The translations under genes and the position numbers were made by a program. A stretch of 64,000 nucleotides of DNA from Amyelois transitella (taxonomy: Eukaryota > Arthropoda > Insecta > Lepidoptera > Pyralidae), in contig NC_083509.1 of assembly GCF_032362555.1 (NCBI RefSeq), positions 2,108,001 through 2,172,000 of the forward strand, in the 5' to 3' direction. Below, piece after piece: positions 22,901 to 35,400 of the stretch. Below the pieces are notes generated by a model. The model saw only the letters and a list, made by a program, of their open reading frames with translations, did not search any database and was not told where the DNA came from. Within the stretch, counting starts at the first letter, position 1. Each line of letters opens with the position of its first letter.

Positions 22901-25900
22901 TTTGTATCAGTTTTATATCTCCAAGTTTTGATTTCGATATATATTAGATCCTTATAAAAAACTATTTATCTATATAAGTATTAGTTCTAGGTATCGGAAA
23001 AGGTAACTTCATACTGAAAAAAAGTTAATAACTTTTTTGTTGAAAATGCATTTCTTTTAGTTGTATTGTAAGGTGCTTGTTATCGTTAATAAGCAAAAGT
23101 AATCATAATGACACCTAATATTTCGTTTTAAAAATCTTCTCACGGCTAGGAATTATTTTGTAAATGTTTATTGTTTCAAGAAAAACGTATTTTTCTACAA
23201 AGGCGTGTCAAGATTTTGAAAGGACTTTCGATTCGATATCAGTGGAATATTTAAATCCATGTATACCCGATTTAGGTTATAAAGTTTATAACCGATACGT
23301 AAAATAAGACACTACTTAAGAAACAATGGTATAGCCATAAATTTTTTTAGTCAATAACTTTTTTTGTAAGCGGCCAGTGCGCTTTACAAATTTAAACAAC
23401 ACACAAATGCACATCTTTGCTTTTTATAGTCTTACAGGCGCAGGGGGCATAGGGTCACGATGCCGATACAGTTTACGTAGAACTTATCATAGATTATGAT
23501 TTCTCTCATAATCCTTGTGAATATAATCTCATAATCAATTAAGTGTTTACCCACGAAATACATTTTGTCTACAGAATCCTGTCTTGAATATACCTACTCC
23601 TATTAAACAGAGAGGCTCACACTCACATAAAATTTATAGACCTAACTAATAAGTGCACCTACTCAGGTACACCCTGGGTCACAGATTTTGCTTATACTAT
23701 ATCTGTGGCCTGGGCTCACCTCGCATAACAGATACACACGGTTTACGACCGAATACCGAACGAAATAGTCGCTGGCAAAAATGTCAGGTATACTAAACAT
23801 TTTTATTTAGGTATAACACCCGTTGCCCGAGTTTTTACATTACAGCTCCCATGACCGTTGACAAGGCTAATCTACTCTAATTTTTCATCTGATTGGTTAT
23901 CTAAAGTGATAATAAGAGAAAAGATAAGCTAAGCCTTCTCAACATTCCTGAAAAAAGGGGCAGGTCTACTTCGTCAAAATATATCAACTAACAAACCAAA
24001 AAAACTTAACTTGCGAATATAACAGAAATATACAACACTCAACGATCTACATATTTCGCTTGGATTTTTCAATTTACAACAAAATTATAAGTACTTTCCT
24101 ATTGACCTTCACAGTGGTCGAGCAAGTGGTTAAAATGATTTTCCTTATGAGTTAAACTAACCTTACTCTATTATATTACTGTACAATAATATGCGAAATT
24201 CTATCTGTTTGAAATTTATACAGTAACTAGGAAAACAAAATTTTTTATTTAACGCGCTATAGCTAGTTATTGCCCAAATCATCCAAATTTTTTTCAAAAT
24301 TTTTCCTGCATAGATAGTTAGGTAGTTAAAAAATTTGATGAGCTGTATCGGGGCAGACTTTTAAAACATTCTACAAAATATTGGCTCATTCGAACACCTA
24401 TCCAACAACATTTACGTATGGTAGCAAGGCTATGTGTATGAAGGTACTCGTATTCATTTACTCCAAAGAAATTTTGTCATCTCTCGTCTTACTTACTTAC
24501 TTGGTAACATACAATTCGCAAGTAATGGAAAGAATGAAATTTCGCCTTTGCACAAAGAGGAAGTCTTCGAGTCCCCGTAGAGATGGTTCCAGTGCCACTC
24601 GTAAAAAGTTATTTTAATTTTCAGTTGCACTGTAGCCGTTAATTAAATACACACTTGCTAACCTTTCGATTAGCTTGCTATATTTTGTGTCTTTGACTAT
24701 GACAAACGAGCGATGACGAAATATTTTTTGACATTGACATGCATCAAAAACAATAAGTATTTTTCAAACTTGTCAAACTTGCACAATAATTGTATTAATT
24801 TTGTTTGTAGTAAATTAAGAAAATGTTGGTGACTACTAATCTTACGTCATTCAAGACATTCAAGTTCAGCTTGTAATGAAACGAATGGTCAACGCTACGG
24901 TGTTTTTTTTATAGAAAATAACCTTGGAGAACTAATGCCTTGTATGAATCAAAGCGGATTCACCTCAGCACGCATAGTTCCACATTCGCAATCAGTGGTC
25001 ACCATGAACAATACGTGAAGACTTGCAGGGAGTGTCGTAAACTTTAGTAAGTAATGATTTCACTGTTGGAAACCTTGGGTTTCATAGCCTTGTTCATCGA
25101 AGCATGGAGCGTCTGAAACTTTTTCCAGTGTCGTCCGCCGTCGCGTATCGACTCGGAATAAAGACGGCCTTCTACCGCGACGTCTATACAAAAACTGAAA
25201 AAAATCGCTATTCTTATCTTATCTACAACAATAGATTATGTGCACAAGTGTTCGAATCTCTCCGTGTAATGGACATAACATTTGTCATACAAAATACGGA
25301 ACATATAAAACAGTTGCAAAACCATACATGGAACGCAAAGAGTTGATGTTGAGTTTCCACAATTTAATCAAACGAGGTGTGTAGTTGTTGTGCTCATTTA
25401 ATTCTGTGTCTAGTGGTGTTAGCGAAGTGATAAATAAAATAAATAAGTATTCATGTTCGTGGAAATGGTAATATAATTTTATTTTAACTTCTAACAGTTG
25501 GTGTTGTACAATAATGTAATTCTTGGTATAAATAAAGGGCCCTAAAACAAAACTTAAAAGTTGTCTTGATATAAATTCTATGGTGTCTCCATGTTTGTGT
25601 GTCTCTATGTTTATCAATAGAACACCAAGTTTGAATTACTTTAAATGGTTTATGCAATATTCTTAAAATGATTGTAAACTTTCACAAATGGTGTAATGGC
25701 TTACTAAGTATTACTTATTAGCACCTACAATTCCGAACTAAATACAGTAGTAAACCAAGTTTAGTACTTACTTGACATTAAGCCCATTCCATTGCCTATT
25801 CAAGCATGATTGAGTTAACAACACCAAACATGAACTGACCTTATGAAATGCCACAAACAGTTTCATGATTCATATTTTTCTAACTTATTTATTAAATCTT

Positions 25901-26337
25901 TAGCTAGTATTTCATAACTTTACCATTAACTTATTTGTTATAACTAGTTTATAAAATGTATCTACAACAATAGTAAAAAAAAAAAAATGTCAATAACCTG
26001 AGAAAGTGCATGTAACTTCACAACCAACATTTTATGTTAATTTATTCTTTTTAGAAAACAAGGCACAGTTACGACATCTGTAAAATGATTTATGTCAATA
26101 TGCATGAAAACATAAAATATAGGATTGATTGTCTTTGCATGTAAAGTATTATTATGCTTGCCAAAGAAGCATACAGTACTGACAGTAAAAAATTATGTAT
26201 TTGAGTCTCATATTCATTTCAAAAGGACCTGATTATAACTAGTTCTAATTTCCTGCTGATTAATTATTTATTTATACCATTCACAATTTTAAAATTTCCC
26301 TTACAGAATTTAGGAATAATTTTTTTTAAGTTGTTTT
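22900..26337. other. Upstream region of Pld, no gene seen
   Basis: Long AT-rich stretch. A 5' exon of Pld (a non-coding exon, or a coding one ending in phase 1) may lie here: there is a possible donor GTAAGT at about 25,050 and a somewhat CpG-richer patch at about 25,080-25,200. Neither could be linked to the gene by frame. Open frames at 25,104-25,346 and 25,285-25,617 have no family features. Confidence 0.4.
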
Positions 26338-26462
26338 AGGCGATAGGCTAGCAACCTATTTCTTTTTGAATCTGAATTCTATCATTAAGCCTATCAACTC
26401 AATGTGGCCTATCAGTCTTTCAAGACTGCTGACTCTGTCGCAAGGGATTGTGATCATATGAA
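26338..26462 (+). repeat. (TATG)n-tailed repeat, 3' part, abutting a Pld exon
   Basis: The phrases GGCGATAGGCTAGCAACCT and GGCCTATCAGTCTTTCAAGA end about 20 bp before the splice acceptor at 26,480-26,481. The repeat occupies the region where the branch point would be expected. Confidence 0.75.
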
Positions 26463-26481
26463 TGAGTATTTTGTTTTACAG

Positions 26482-29400
26482 ATGAAGAACTGTATGGGTA
26501 CACAAACTATGCGATGGAGACACCGACGCCCACCACGGGTGACTGCATGCAGGGTATCTTCCACCCCATGGACTCCCTGACACAGGCCCTAGACTCGGAC
26601 TTTGATGAAAGTCTAGCGGTTCCTGAGTCCCTCTCCGTGATTGGAGAAAAAGGGGACACCAGGGAGGAACTTGATTCTGGTAATTTAAAACATTAAAATT
26701 TTATATTTTATTATAATATAGAATCTGCCTATTTAAAACCAAACTATCTTTTATCAGCTCATATCCAAAAATCCTTCCTAATATGAACTTTCATAAGAAA
26801 ATTACAGTTACTGTATATTTACAGGGGAAAACGCACTTATTGTTGTATTTACTTTTAATTGTACCAATTTTTTTACAATATTTTTATTTATTAGGAAAAG
26901 TTGCTTCATATAGTACATTTAATGTACTAAAGATGCCTGAATGTAGTACAACAATTTTACTACAAGGTACATTCTGATTCTTTTATCTCATCTCATGGTC
27001 ATAGGACCTTCCACTAAAGACTAGGATAGAATAGATTTATTTTCAAAGCGCATGTGTAGATAAAGCGGCGGAACAAACTACACTGCAGCATTTTCACCGG
27101 TCGTCAACTTACAAAAATAGATCTCTTAAATCTAAATCATGGACGAATGCACATTGTCTACATTAAAAAATGTGAATAAATGTAAAACTCATTATTTCAA
27201 TAAGAGTATTTTGTGATGATAGATAAAGTTCATAGTCACTGATAACATCTATTCTTGGGTACTCAGTGGCACTTCAGTGGAAAATCCCCCTTAAAATGCG
27301 TAATCAATGAATGAGCTATAGGCATCGTAATTATCTAACTCTAAAAGCCCGCATTTGACGTCACTCCCAAGTGCTACTGGATAGCGGCCTTACGACCATA
27401 TTATGTACAAACGTGCTTTGTTTATTTTCACAATCATATCTGGTAAGATAACAGAATTTAAAACAACAGAAAAACATTGGTATTATCTGTAGCTACCTGT
27501 TTCATAATGTAGGAGTATCTAAATTTAAACCTCCCTTGAAGAAAGAGACAAAAATATAATGTTAGTTCTTTAACGTGGAGCATTTAACTATATTTTAATA
27601 ACTTTGTTAACTTTATTTTAATAATTTTAATTTTGTTTTGAATTTTACATTTAACTATTTAACATTTATTGGCAAAGGGTCAGGTCAAGAGTACCCGAAA
27701 CCGCCGAGGTTGCATGAAGAGAGTTATGAATGTGGATGAAGCGAAGGAAGTATGCAGAGATCGTGGCACGTGGAAAGATGTACATAGTCTCCGCCTACCC
27801 CTCCGGGAAAGAGGCGTGATTTAATGTATGTATTTAACTAACAAAAACATTGTTCCAACTAATGTTATAAATACGAATGTAAATAAGTTGATTTGTTAAT
27901 TTGACTTATACATACATATATAACTCAACTAAAGAGTTCGGAGAAGGACAAAGGGTACTTTTCTTCCCGGTAAAAACTATAGTTCCCGTGGAATTTGCGA
28001 TGAACCCGTATTTGTAGATGGCGCTAAATTCGCGCAGGCGAAGCTACGAGTAAAACCTAGTCGGGTTTATGAAATGGAAAATATATAAAGACAGGCGCAA
28101 AACGCTATAAATTGTTTGTGTGTTCTATAACTCCTTATATACGCAACTTACTTATATAGAGGACAATGACATGAAATGAAGGAATGGCTTTGAATAAAAG
28201 ACTTGATAATGTTGATAAATAGTTTATCTTTTATTATAGTATCTACTGCAATAAAAGAAACAATTACAATGCAGATAGAATATGTTGTAAGTATACAGAT
28301 AAATGTTGAAAGACCAAGTTAGGCCTCTTTCTACGGTGCAATGGGCCCTAGAATATCTATTTTCCTAAATATTTTTACCTCTCCAGAGAGGTGACGATAT
28401 ACTTAGCCGGGGCGGCGCATACGCAGCAGGAAGAACAACGCCCTCATGAAACAAATCTTTTAGTTAGCAAGATCTCATTACCGGAAGCTAATCGTTAGCT
28501 CAACCGTGTTTTATCATCTTACGGTCAAATTGAAGTTCATTCATGAGTATAACCTTGCGGAAGGTTTTAATTAGATTTGAAGGTTGAAGGGACTTTGGCT
28601 TTGTTAACGTGGCGAATGGATTATTTTTAGTAAACATTTTTACTATGGATAGGATTATTACGAGTACCAACAATAAAATCATAAAAAATCCTTGATCAAA
28701 TCAGAGACGTACTGTCAAAAGGAAAGGTCAAAAGTACCTAACATTGACGAGCTTTCATGAAGAGACTTATGCATTTTGATGTGGATGCAGCGAAAGAAGT
28801 ACCTATGTGGTGTTCGTGGCAAGTGGCAAGATGTAGTCTCTGCCAGCCCCTTCAGAAAAGAGATGTGATTTTATGTATGAACATAATATATGCAATCTCC
28901 TGTTGTCCTTAATTTTTTTTCGAAACAGTTTTACATACCAGGTGTGTTGCAATAAATAAGGTTATTTTAGAGTAAGTACATGTTAGTGACCTGGCAAAGC
29001 AAAGAAACATAACCCAGTTTGTATCTTCGGCTTTAAAAAGTATAATTTTCCAAAGTGCATTTTACCATCGTTTCCCAAGATTTCTATCAGAATGTGACTT
29101 TAGATTTTTATACATTTTCATAGACTGATAACAAGTTTCTTATCATTTATGTTGACGAGTGTGATCCCCTCAGAGACGATAAAGTAAACAATATCAGTAA
29201 CTATCTCTTATCTATATTAATATTCCTTTTTTATATTTTTGCCGTGCAATATACAATGTATATTGTATTTTAAACACAATATAATTGTTTGCTTATTAAG
29301 AAAATAATTATGTATATATAATCACATATATACATACATAAAATCACACCTCCTTTCCACTTGCTACGATTAATATACAAAACTTTCATCGTTTGTTTGT

Positions 29401-32400
29401 TTGTTTGTAAACTCTTTATTGCACATAAAAATAAATATAACAAAATCAGAACAGTCATTGAATATAAAAGAATATGTACAATGGCGGACTTATCCCAATC
29501 GGGATTTCTTCCAGTCAACCAAAATAAAAAGGAAAATCAAAGTCAAAGAGGCAGCGCAGTTAAAAGCATTGAGGATGCGTTACAATAATCAATAAATTAC
29601 AAACTAATTAATGATAAACATACATAAATAAAATATATATAAACATACATAAATATAAGTACACTCAAATGTTAGATGCATCAGAATACAGTCTTTTGAT
29701 TAGTGTTTTAAAAGAACTTAGGTTAGGGGCAGATCTCGTATCTTGGGGAAGATCATTCCAAAGCTGAGCAGAACGTACACTAAAAGATAAACCATAAGTT
29801 CGAGAGGAATAAGGAGGAATAAGTAATTTGGGATCGTTATGAGACCGCAAACGACTATCCGTCTCACGGAATGAGAAATTATCATGAAGATAGTGGGGGA
29901 AAGAAGGATTAAAAAGGATCGTTATTATTTCATCTTATTCATCTTTTTTAGGCGATGGGCTAGCAGCCAGTCACTATTTGAATCCCAATTCTATCATTAA
30001 GCCAAATAGCTGAACGTGGCCTTTCAGTCTTTTCAAGACTGTTGGCTCTGTCTACCCCGCAAGGGATATCCCTTGTCATTATCTATATAGACGTGACATG
30101 ATGTATGTATGTATGTATGTTCTTTCATCGTATTGGCGCTATCATAAACATTACCTATTCCGTTTTCTATTTGTTACAATGTAACAAACAAATTATCCTA
30201 TAAGCTTCCTGATAAAACATAAATATAAAATTCTCTAATCGGCGATAACACTTTTTAATCTAAATTGGCAAAATAAATAATTTACCTATTATCACTATAC
30301 TGATTCATCACTAATGTATTTCATCATTTATATACCTTTGTGCTTATTAAAGATACGAGTATTATAGGTGAATCACAAAGATAAGGAATTTAACACACAG
30401 TAAATTAAGATAATAGAGGGTAGTTACACACCCTGTTTTATATAAAGTATGCAAATGATTAATGCCAGGGTTTGTATACAGAAGACTCTTTAGGGTTAAT
30501 TTATTTATTTATTTATTATTTATTTATTTATTTATTTATTAATTTAGTTTGGACAGAAAAAATACGTAGTTCTAGTACTAATTTAAAAAAAATTCTAACC
30601 TTAACCCTTCTTATATTTATATATGTATACACAAACATGAGTTCATTCTATGTAAATGGAATTCATACCTCCTGTATTTTTCCAGCTATTAAACTCATAT
30701 CCGCGCACACGAAGTACTAAAAATGTTAGAATAAGCTCTTAAAAATCAATCTAATGTTCAGCTTAAAAAGTATAACCTGTCGAATACTAAAGAAGTCATC
30801 ATATCATATCTTGTGACATTTTTGTTCCACAGTAACGACAGCCGTCCCATTCATAGAAGTCCACAGGCCTCCAGTTAAATTTAACTCGGTGCATCGAAAA
30901 GTGTTCATTCCTGGCGTGGAAATTAAGGTCAAATTCGTGGAAAATGAGAGGAGCGTCACTACACATCTGATCAATCCAAATTTGTAAGTTTTAATATAAG
31001 CGCATTTATTTACTAGGATAGATGGCCTAAACGTATCTTGATGATTGCGGTGAAAATATGAAACCTCTGCCTACCCCTTCAGGAATGAGGCATTTTTTTC
31101 AACAGATTCAGCTAGCCACAAAATTAAATTTGAAGCTTGTGCCCGGATTCGAACCTGGGACCTTCGATCTCAGAAGCAAGAACACCGATGTCCCACAGAA
31201 TCCTATTACTGAATATTCCCACCGAACTAAACTTCCTGGTAATAGATGGTATTTTCATAATTGGACATTACAAATCTATTGAGAATGATGATTCTCTTCA
31301 TTACTTTGTCAAATATTAATAAATGTTTAAACACTAGAAGCGAACACTTGAATCTGCCATTATTTTATAACATCCATTTGTACAAACACTATAATTTGCG
31401 CTACAGGTTACGAGGATAAAATGACACTATAAAATCCACTTGTGTATTGCAAAAACATTTATTTTTAATTATTTATTTGTTCTGGAGAGCTCTTATGTCG
31501 CATAACTCTTTGTGAGATGACAGCCAAGCTCTTCCCTGCTAGGAGGCTGAGGTGTGACTATACACCAGCATGACTGTGATTATAGCCTCGTTAAAAGAAA
31601 TTATTTAGATTTTTTAAATTATTCCTCTTCGTCAGCGTGGTAATGTTTATATGATATGTCATGCTAAAATACAGTTTTCAGTAACAAAGACCCCTGAACA
31701 TAACGAATCTATTAAAATAAGTTTAAACATAAGCGTCCCTTGTAGAATAAGAAATAGATTTAATTTCAATATATTATATTGATTGATATTGAGTATGAGA
31801 TAACTTTTCAAAATAGGGTACAATGTTTCATTTAATAAAGTCAATACAACAATTTAAATTTAACTACGGATTCTAAAGCAAGCTTTCAAGTGTAGATGAT
31901 GCGGAACTAGCAAACGCAAATCTATGATGTCATCTGAATATTTTTAATAATTTCAGATATACAATAGCCCTCCAACATGGCGAGTTCTCATGGACGATCA
32001 AGAAACGCTACAAACACATTTTATACCTCCACCAACAGCTCACTTTGTACCGGACGTCGCTCGACATTCCATTTCCGACCAAAAGTCATAAATCCAGAAG
32101 AGCTAGTTTCAAAAATACGGTCAACACTGAGGAGAAGGCTGAAAGGGTTGCGTTGCAGGCCTTGCCGAGGTCAGACTCGAAGAAACGGGAACAGAAGCCG
32201 AGGAAAAGAAAGGGGGCGTTGCCGAGGTATGATATATATAAAACTGGTTTAATTCCATGGTCACCCACACATACATACATAAATTCACGCCTATTTCTCG
32301 GGACTCCCCTCCCGGGATAAAGACGTGAGACAAAGACTACAACTTCCACTTACCTAAGATCCTTGCACACTTTCTTTTTCTTCCGTTCTATTCACCTAAA

Positions 32401-35400
32401 ATGCGTTTATTTTCCAAATCTTATAGCCTTCCGCCTACATATAGGCGTACCGGTCATCCTTCTAGCGTTTCTTCTAGTTGCTTAAGATAAAAATACATTA
32501 GAAATATAACAGTCTACAGAAGATACCAAAGATTGAATGATCCAAATTTTCCTTTACAGGTTTCCAAAGAAACCAGAGGTGATGATTACATACGAAGGCA
32601 TACAGTTAAGAATGAAGCAATTAGAAGAATACTTGTACAATCTACTTAATATATCAATTTATAGAAACCATTATGAAACGGTTAGTTGTGAACTAATTTT
32701 ACGTAAATCTACTTACTCTTTCTTTTGATTTCAACCCTTGATCAATATTAATTGTAGATGTTCTAATGAATATCTAAAGCAATTAAGCTTTATAAAAATA
32801 TTTATTTTGCTAACACATATATATTTCTTAACTACTTTAAAAAAAATCATTTAACCAACAGATTTAAAACCATACCAGTCAATTGAACTACTTAATTATA
32901 TTTTATTTTGTTGAGGAATTACCTTTTATCTCAAAGTATCTTTGCCTAAATAAATATCTTTTTGTATTTATTTAGTAAACTAGTTTTGCTCAATTTAATT
33001 TATTAATTTCAGGTAAAATTTTTAGAGGTGTCAAATCTATCTTTCATCGCGGATTTAGGAGGGAAAGGCAAAGAAGGAATTATTCTCAAACGGACCGGCT
33101 CCACACAGCCGGGACAAGCAGGGTGTAATTGTTTTGGTCTACTCGGTGCTATGGTGTGTGTAAGGTGAGAAACGAAATGTTCTGTTTAATCGCTTTTTGT
33201 GTAAGGTGAGAAACGAAATGTTCTGTTGTCTAATCGCTTTTTGTGTAAGGTGAGAAACGAAATGTTATTTTGTCCAATCGGTTGAGGGCGAAGTCATACC
33301 CTTCGTAGATTAAAGGATTGTCAGAGAACGATGAGAAAGTTTCTCGGTTGGTCTACTCGGTGCTGTATGTGTAACGTTTGGGAATGTAAAACGAATCACA
33401 TACGCAGTAGACAAAACTAGTTATCACGAGACTCAAGGGCCACATTAAGCCAGATGGCTCATAGGTAGAGTTGAAATTCAGATAGTCCCTAGCCCATCAC
33501 CTTAAATAAACTTCCCTTTGTGAGACTCTCTTTTATCATTATTATATCTTATCTTGTGGTTGGAGGCGATTAATTACAAACTAAGAAACGTATCCTGGCT
33601 GGTGACGCGAAAGGAACCCCAAACATTCGTCATCCCACTTCTGACACCAATAATTATGGGCTATTTTTTTAAAGCAAGGCTCTTGGATTTTTTCCTTAGG
33701 AAAAAGCAACCAGAGTAACGATTACTTTAACGTTATTTACATCATTCAATATTGAATTACATTTTCTTTCTTTCATTTTCTTCTCATTTCCAGATGTAAT
33801 TACTTCTGCACCGGTCTGGTTTGCGCGAAATGGCAAGAGCGATGGTTCTTCGTGAGGGACACATTCTTCGGCTACATCAGACCTAGAGATGGAGCCATCA
33901 AGGCGATCATGCTGTTCGATCAAGGGTAATTATGATCATTTATTTTATTTGATCATGAAATGTAATTCCATAAAGCTTGACCAGAAATATAGCCCTGTCA
34001 ATCAGGGCGCCATTTCAGCGTTATAAATATCAACACCAAATACATAAGTTATATTGTCTAACAGTGATGATTTGACACAATATATATGATAATGCATTAT
34101 TATCATATATAATCCGAATTGTTTTAAAAGATGTATAGAAATAAAAAAGAGCCATTTACAAAACTGACTCCGTAATAGCGTTAGGTTATGCTTACTTTTT
34201 TTGTTTAATTATTGCCAGCTCCATATTTTAATTCACTTTTGAAACCGCAATTCGCTAGGTATAGTATATTTTTGATCAAGCTATTGTATACAAAATAATT
34301 TATTAGTTTATATATCTAAATGTAATTTATGTTACTTCTATTTCACGCAGCCCAAGACAAACGACAGTGAGTATAAGAAAGAAAATAGTTTAATTTTCAT
34401 AACCCTGTTTTGGTTTTCATGTGTCGTCCATGTTTTTAATTGAATTAAAACATATACCTAAGTGGTTTGACAGCAGCTTTTAGACCGATGCTTGGCAATG
34501 TGATATCATCAAATTATTGTCTTTTGGTTTTCTGAAACAATGAGGTTTTTAGGTCCATGCATGGAACATAAATTTAGGAATATAATCGTTTTTAATCATA
34601 GGGACTAGTGTAATTACAAAACAGCAGACTTAATGTCGTATAGCATTCTCTACCAGTCTACTTCTCATACACTCACACTACGGAATATATCTAACTACGT
34701 GATTACTTTTAAACTTACCTTCATTTTATACTCTGCCTCTTACTAATATGAGTCTATGACAGCTTTGTCCATTACCACTTGTGATTAGTTAACATTGGCC
34801 CTGATCGTTTCAAAAGCTTTAATTACATTCCATCTCTTATATTCTCTATGGTTTCATCATTATTAAACTTTTTATCAAGAAGTATGCGACAGGTACATGA
34901 CGTGTATATGACACTTTAATTCATTAACTACTTTTCTAAAAAGATAATACTTAACACAAACTTAGATTTAGCTAGACACCGTCAATTTAAATTTAAATGA
35001 GTATGAAAACCAACGTGTCAATATTTTCTGATAACCGACTGCAAAAAAACATGGCGAAGTGAAGTATAACGTCTTTATAATTTCACCTGCTCTCTGGTAG
35101 ATCAACTAATAAATAAAAATACTTAATTTCTGAAAAAAATATATGCAGTGCCATTTTTAACTGCTTAAGCTCTGATCAGCGCTCGTCCTACCGGCCACGT
35201 TTTTAATTTTATTTTGAGTATTAAATGCATTACAATAAGTTTGGAAATACTCCTTTCTACATACATACATATGGTCACGTCTATATCCCTTGCGGGGTAG
35301 ACAGAGCCACCAGTCTTGAATACTAAATGGCCACGGTCAGCTATTTGGCCTAATGATAGAATTGAGATTCAAATAGTGACAGGTTGCTAGCCCATCGCCT

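Larger units (their letters stand above)
26680..30832 (+). other. Pld: Pld intron 1 and its repeats
   Basis: The longest visible intron (about 4.15 kb). It holds a family C repeat (27,025-27,165), a non-LTR tail (27,677-27,835), a Helitron tail ending CTAG at 28,057-28,060, a second non-LTR tail (28,715-28,875), a CR1-like remnant (29,390-29,905, minus), a (TATG)n-tailed repeat (29,945-30,121) and a (TTTA)n microsatellite (30,498-30,545). No other gene is seen in it. Confidence 0.6.

Noticed and set aside
25285..25617. 110-residue minus-strand frame
   Set aside because: AT-rich chance frame, no motif, overlaps another frame on the opposite strand.
26482..26484. ATG at the very start of Pld exon 1
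   Set aside because: It is out of frame with the conserved Pld reading frame; the in-frame Met is at 26,514.
31137..31282. Frame containing [13 protein letters not shown]
   Set aside because: This peptide is the translated B box of a tRNA-derived SINE, not a protein.
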